Below are positions 6,502 through 7,552 of a DNA stretch of 7,552 nucleotides, in pieces. The notes beneath the pieces were generated by a model. The model was not told the DNA's origin, made no database searches, and saw only the letters and a list, made by a program, of their open reading frames with translations. Each line of letters opens with the position of its first letter. Within the stretch, counting starts at the first letter, position 1. The DNA is from Methanobacteriota archaeon (GTDB lineage: Archaea > Thermoplasmatota > E2 > DHVEG-1). Where the stretch lies: contig JAPKYG010000122.1 in NCBI GenBank assembly GCA_026394435.1, forward strand, positions 1 through 7,552. The letters are read 5' to 3'. Position numbers and translations under genes: made by a program.

Positions 6502-6891
6502 CTACTTACTTACTTTTGTTGTGGCTAGGGCATAGAACACTTTGAAGCCAACTATCACACTGGCTGGTGCTAGTAAGTAGATAACAGCGTTGAATAATGT
6601 TACTGCCCAGATGGGAAAAAGAATTAAGCCAGCCAGTAGACTAAGCATAAAGACCATGGTCAATCCAGAAATTAAGAATAAAGCTCCTTCTTCATGGAAG
6701 ATGTTGAGGATTCCAACAGCAACACCGATTGCTAGAAGCCACCATACCCAAGTGGTTTCCCAACTATAGAGAGTAGCCAGCCCGCCCAAAACTAAAGCGG
6801 CTATAATTCCAATCAAAACTGCTGTAAATCCTAGCTTTTTGTTAATAAAATCTAATTTGGGCAAATGAATAGGTTTCTTTATTTTAAACAT
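6502..6891 (-). CDS. Four-helix integral membrane protein, 129 residues, unknown function
   Basis: A basic, lysine-rich N terminus (residues 1-20) precedes four predicted membrane segments at about 21-42, 46-64, 69-90 and 93-117, and a short polar tail ending TTKVSK. Few charged residues lie between helices (HEE at 66-68 in the loop after helix 2), and there are no catalytic or transport motifs I recognise. It loosely recalls small four-helix hypothetical proteins of DPANN-type archaea, an impression from memory only. I start it at ATG 6891 because GAGGGTGAT lies just upstream; the GTG at 6900 sits inside that Shine-Dalgarno. The start overlaps the end of the winged-helix gene by 8 bases, implying coupled translation and a shared job. 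Base composition is AT-rich, like that gene and unlike the glycogen operon. Confidence 0.8.
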   Translation of the reverse strand: MFKIKKPIHLPKLDFINKKLGFTAVLIGIIAALVLGGLATLYSWETTWVWWLLAIGVAVGILNIFHEEGALFLISGLTMVFMLSLLAGLILFPIWAVTLFNAVIYLLAPASVIVGFKVFYALATTKVSK

Positions 6892-7414
6892 TTTTATCAC
6901 CCTCTTTTTTTAGTATTTTAGGAACTCGAAGTTGTTGAATATTTTTATTTAATTTAGTTAGGTTATTTTTTAGCCAGGTTAAATTAAATTTGGGCGCTTT
7001 GGTTTTTTGAGGTTTTGTTTCTTTAGCGATTTTAGGAGGAACATTACTATTCTCAGATGCTTTTTGCTCTGATTCTTTGATTGTTTTTTCTAATTCTGAT
7101 CTCCATGATTCTCCTCTTAGGTTTTTGTTTTTAGCCTGAGGATCTTCTAGAGGAGCTGTTTTTCTTGCTTCTTCTGGTAACTTCTCATTTTTTTTCTCTT
7201 CAGGAAATTTAAGAAATTTAACTGTCCCTTCTTTAAACTCCACCGCTCCATTTTCTCTAAATTCTTTAAGGATATTAAGAAGTTTAATTCTATCCATACC
7301 TAATTCTTGGGCCAGCTGAAAAGTATTAGCAGATCCCTGTTTTTTTAAATGTTCAAGTATGTCACAGGCAGCATTTAGTATGTCACAGGCAGCATTTTTT
7401 TCTTCCGAGATCAT
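6884..7414 (-). CDS. Winged-helix protein with charged disordered tail, 176 residues, unknown function
   Basis: Residues about 16-70 read as a winged helix-turn-helix: helix 1 around ILEHLKKQG (19-27), helix 2 NTFQLAQELG (30-39), recognition helix DRIKLLNILKEFRENG (41-56), and a beta wing AVEFKEGTVKFLKF (57-70). Residues 71-140 are rich in Lys, Glu and Pro and probably disordered. The C terminus (142-176) is basic with a possible amphipathic helix. A DNA-binding or membrane-proximal regulatory role is inferred; no family is recognised. The start is ATG 7414, with GGGAG at 7425-7429 ten bases upstream; a TTG at 7447 would be in frame but overlaps the preceding gene. Residues 7-20 contain two tandem copies of a 7-residue unit (NAACDIL) encoded by a perfect 21-base duplication. 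The gene overlaps the downstream membrane protein gene by 8 bases. It is AT-rich relative to the left half of the window. Confidence 0.8.
   Translation of the reverse strand: MISEEKNAACDILNAACDILEHLKKQGSANTFQLAQELGMDRIKLLNILKEFRENGAVEFKEGTVKFLKFPEEKKNEKLPEEARKTAPLEDPQAKNKNLRGESWRSELEKTIKESEQKASENSNVPPKIAKETKPQKTKAPKFNLTWLKNNLTKLNKNIQQLRVPKILKKEGDKNV
6896..6904 (-). promoter_or_regulatory. Shine-Dalgarno of the membrane protein gene, inside the end of the winged-helix gene
   Basis: The minus strand reads GAGGGTGAT, ending 4 bases before ATG 6891. It lies within the last codons of the winged-helix gene. It decides the start of the membrane protein: the alternative GTG (6900-6898) is part of the site. 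Confidence 0.65.
7356..7397 (-). repeat. Perfect 21-base tandem duplication in the winged-helix gene
   Basis: Bases 7356-7376 and 7377-7397 are identical and directly adjacent. The unit is 7 codons, so the frame is kept and the protein has NAACDIL twice just before the winged-helix domain. Perfect identity suggests a recent slippage event. Confidence 0.9.
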
Positions 7415-7424
7415 TTTTTTCTTA

Positions 7425-7429
7425 CTCCC
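7425..7429 (-). promoter_or_regulatory. Shine-Dalgarno of the winged-helix gene
   Basis: The minus strand reads GGGAG, 10 bases before ATG 7414. It favours that start over the in-frame TTG at 7447, which has no comparable site and would overlap the upstream stop. Confidence 0.5.
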
Positions 7430-7437
7430 AATCCAAC

Positions 7438-7548
7438 TTATCCCCAAAAGGCCTTGATGTAGTCGGTGAATGGCCCCTGAACATAGGATTGAAAGTCTTT
7501 TTTCTTCTTATCAATTTCACTAATAAAGTACTTAACGTTGTTTGCCAT
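7438..7548 (-). CDS. Short ORF or C-terminal end of a gene cut by the window edge, at least 36 residues
   Basis: From ATG at 7548 to TAA at 7438 it encodes 36 residues beginning MANNVKYFISEIDKKKKDF and ending DYIKAFWG: a lysine-rich, probably helical stretch with an aromatic end. The frame is still open to the window edge upstream of the ATG (one more codon visible), so this may be either a complete small gene or the tail of a larger one. The MANN start looks natural, but the few bases upstream do not show a Shine-Dalgarno. It ends 23 bases before the winged-helix ATG on the same strand, so it probably belongs to the same operon. The function is unknown. Confidence 0.5.
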   Translation of the reverse strand: MANNVKYFISEIDKKKKDFQSYVQGPFTDYIKAFWG

Positions 7549-7552
7549 ATAG

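Noticed and set aside
7415..7447. Eleven-codon extension of the winged-helix gene from TTG at 7447
   Set aside because: It overlaps the stop of the preceding ORF and lacks a Shine-Dalgarno, while ATG 7414 has GGGAG ten bases upstream.
1..7552. Search for tRNA, rRNA, CRISPR arrays, insertion sequences and att-like repeats
   Set aside because: No cloverleaf-like segments, spaced repeats, transposase motifs or long terminal inverted repeats were recognised by eye.

Overview
The window looks archaeal. Start codons are preceded by GGTGA/GAGG-type Shine-Dalgarno sequences, candidate BRE plus TATA promoters can be found in the intergenic DNA, and the recognisable genes belong to families common in archaeal glycogen loci (a GH57 alpha-amylase with an FRNTE motif and an archaeal-type glycogen debranching enzyme). 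The sequence alone does not fix the lineage. A euryarchaeal or Thermoplasmata-like host is a guess, and the right-hand end also resembles DPANN-type AT-rich coding DNA.

Positions 1-5163 hold a four-gene minus-strand run, transcribed from right to left: a GT4 glycosyltransferase carrying the glycogen-synthase-like KxGGL motif, a GH57 alpha-amylase-type hydrolase, a second GT4 glycosyltransferase lacking that lysine, and the N-terminal three quarters (518 codons) of a GH133-type glycogen debranching enzyme that leaves the window at position 1. Gaps are 1, 16 and 45 bases, and the stop codon of the GH57 gene lies inside the Shine-Dalgarno of the next gene. This is a coherent alpha-glucan (glycogen) module: chain extension by one or both glycosyltransferases, trimming by the GH57 enzyme, and debranching by the last gene. 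A candidate promoter lies at 5309-5322.

Positions 5164-6501 are mostly non-coding and AT-rich. Two short candidate genes can be read by hand: a 53-codon Cys-containing ORF on the minus strand (5511-5672), in a local patch of higher GC, and a 50-codon ORF on the plus strand (5908-6060) with its own TATA box, Shine-Dalgarno and a signal-peptide-like N terminus. Their candidate promoters are divergent and about 45 bases apart. The rest (6061-6501) holds no gene I can defend, only a 17-base palindrome and a promoter-like TATA motif.

Positions 6502-7552 are a second minus-strand run of clearly different base composition (about 22-33% GC in sampled blocks, against about 48% in a sampled block of the glycogen operon): a short ORF cut by the window edge, a winged-helix protein with a charged disordered tail, and a four-helix membrane protein whose start overlaps the end of the winged-helix gene. 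I do not recognise a characterised system here. The pair looks translationally coupled and may be a DNA-binding or membrane module of foreign or lineage-specific origin.
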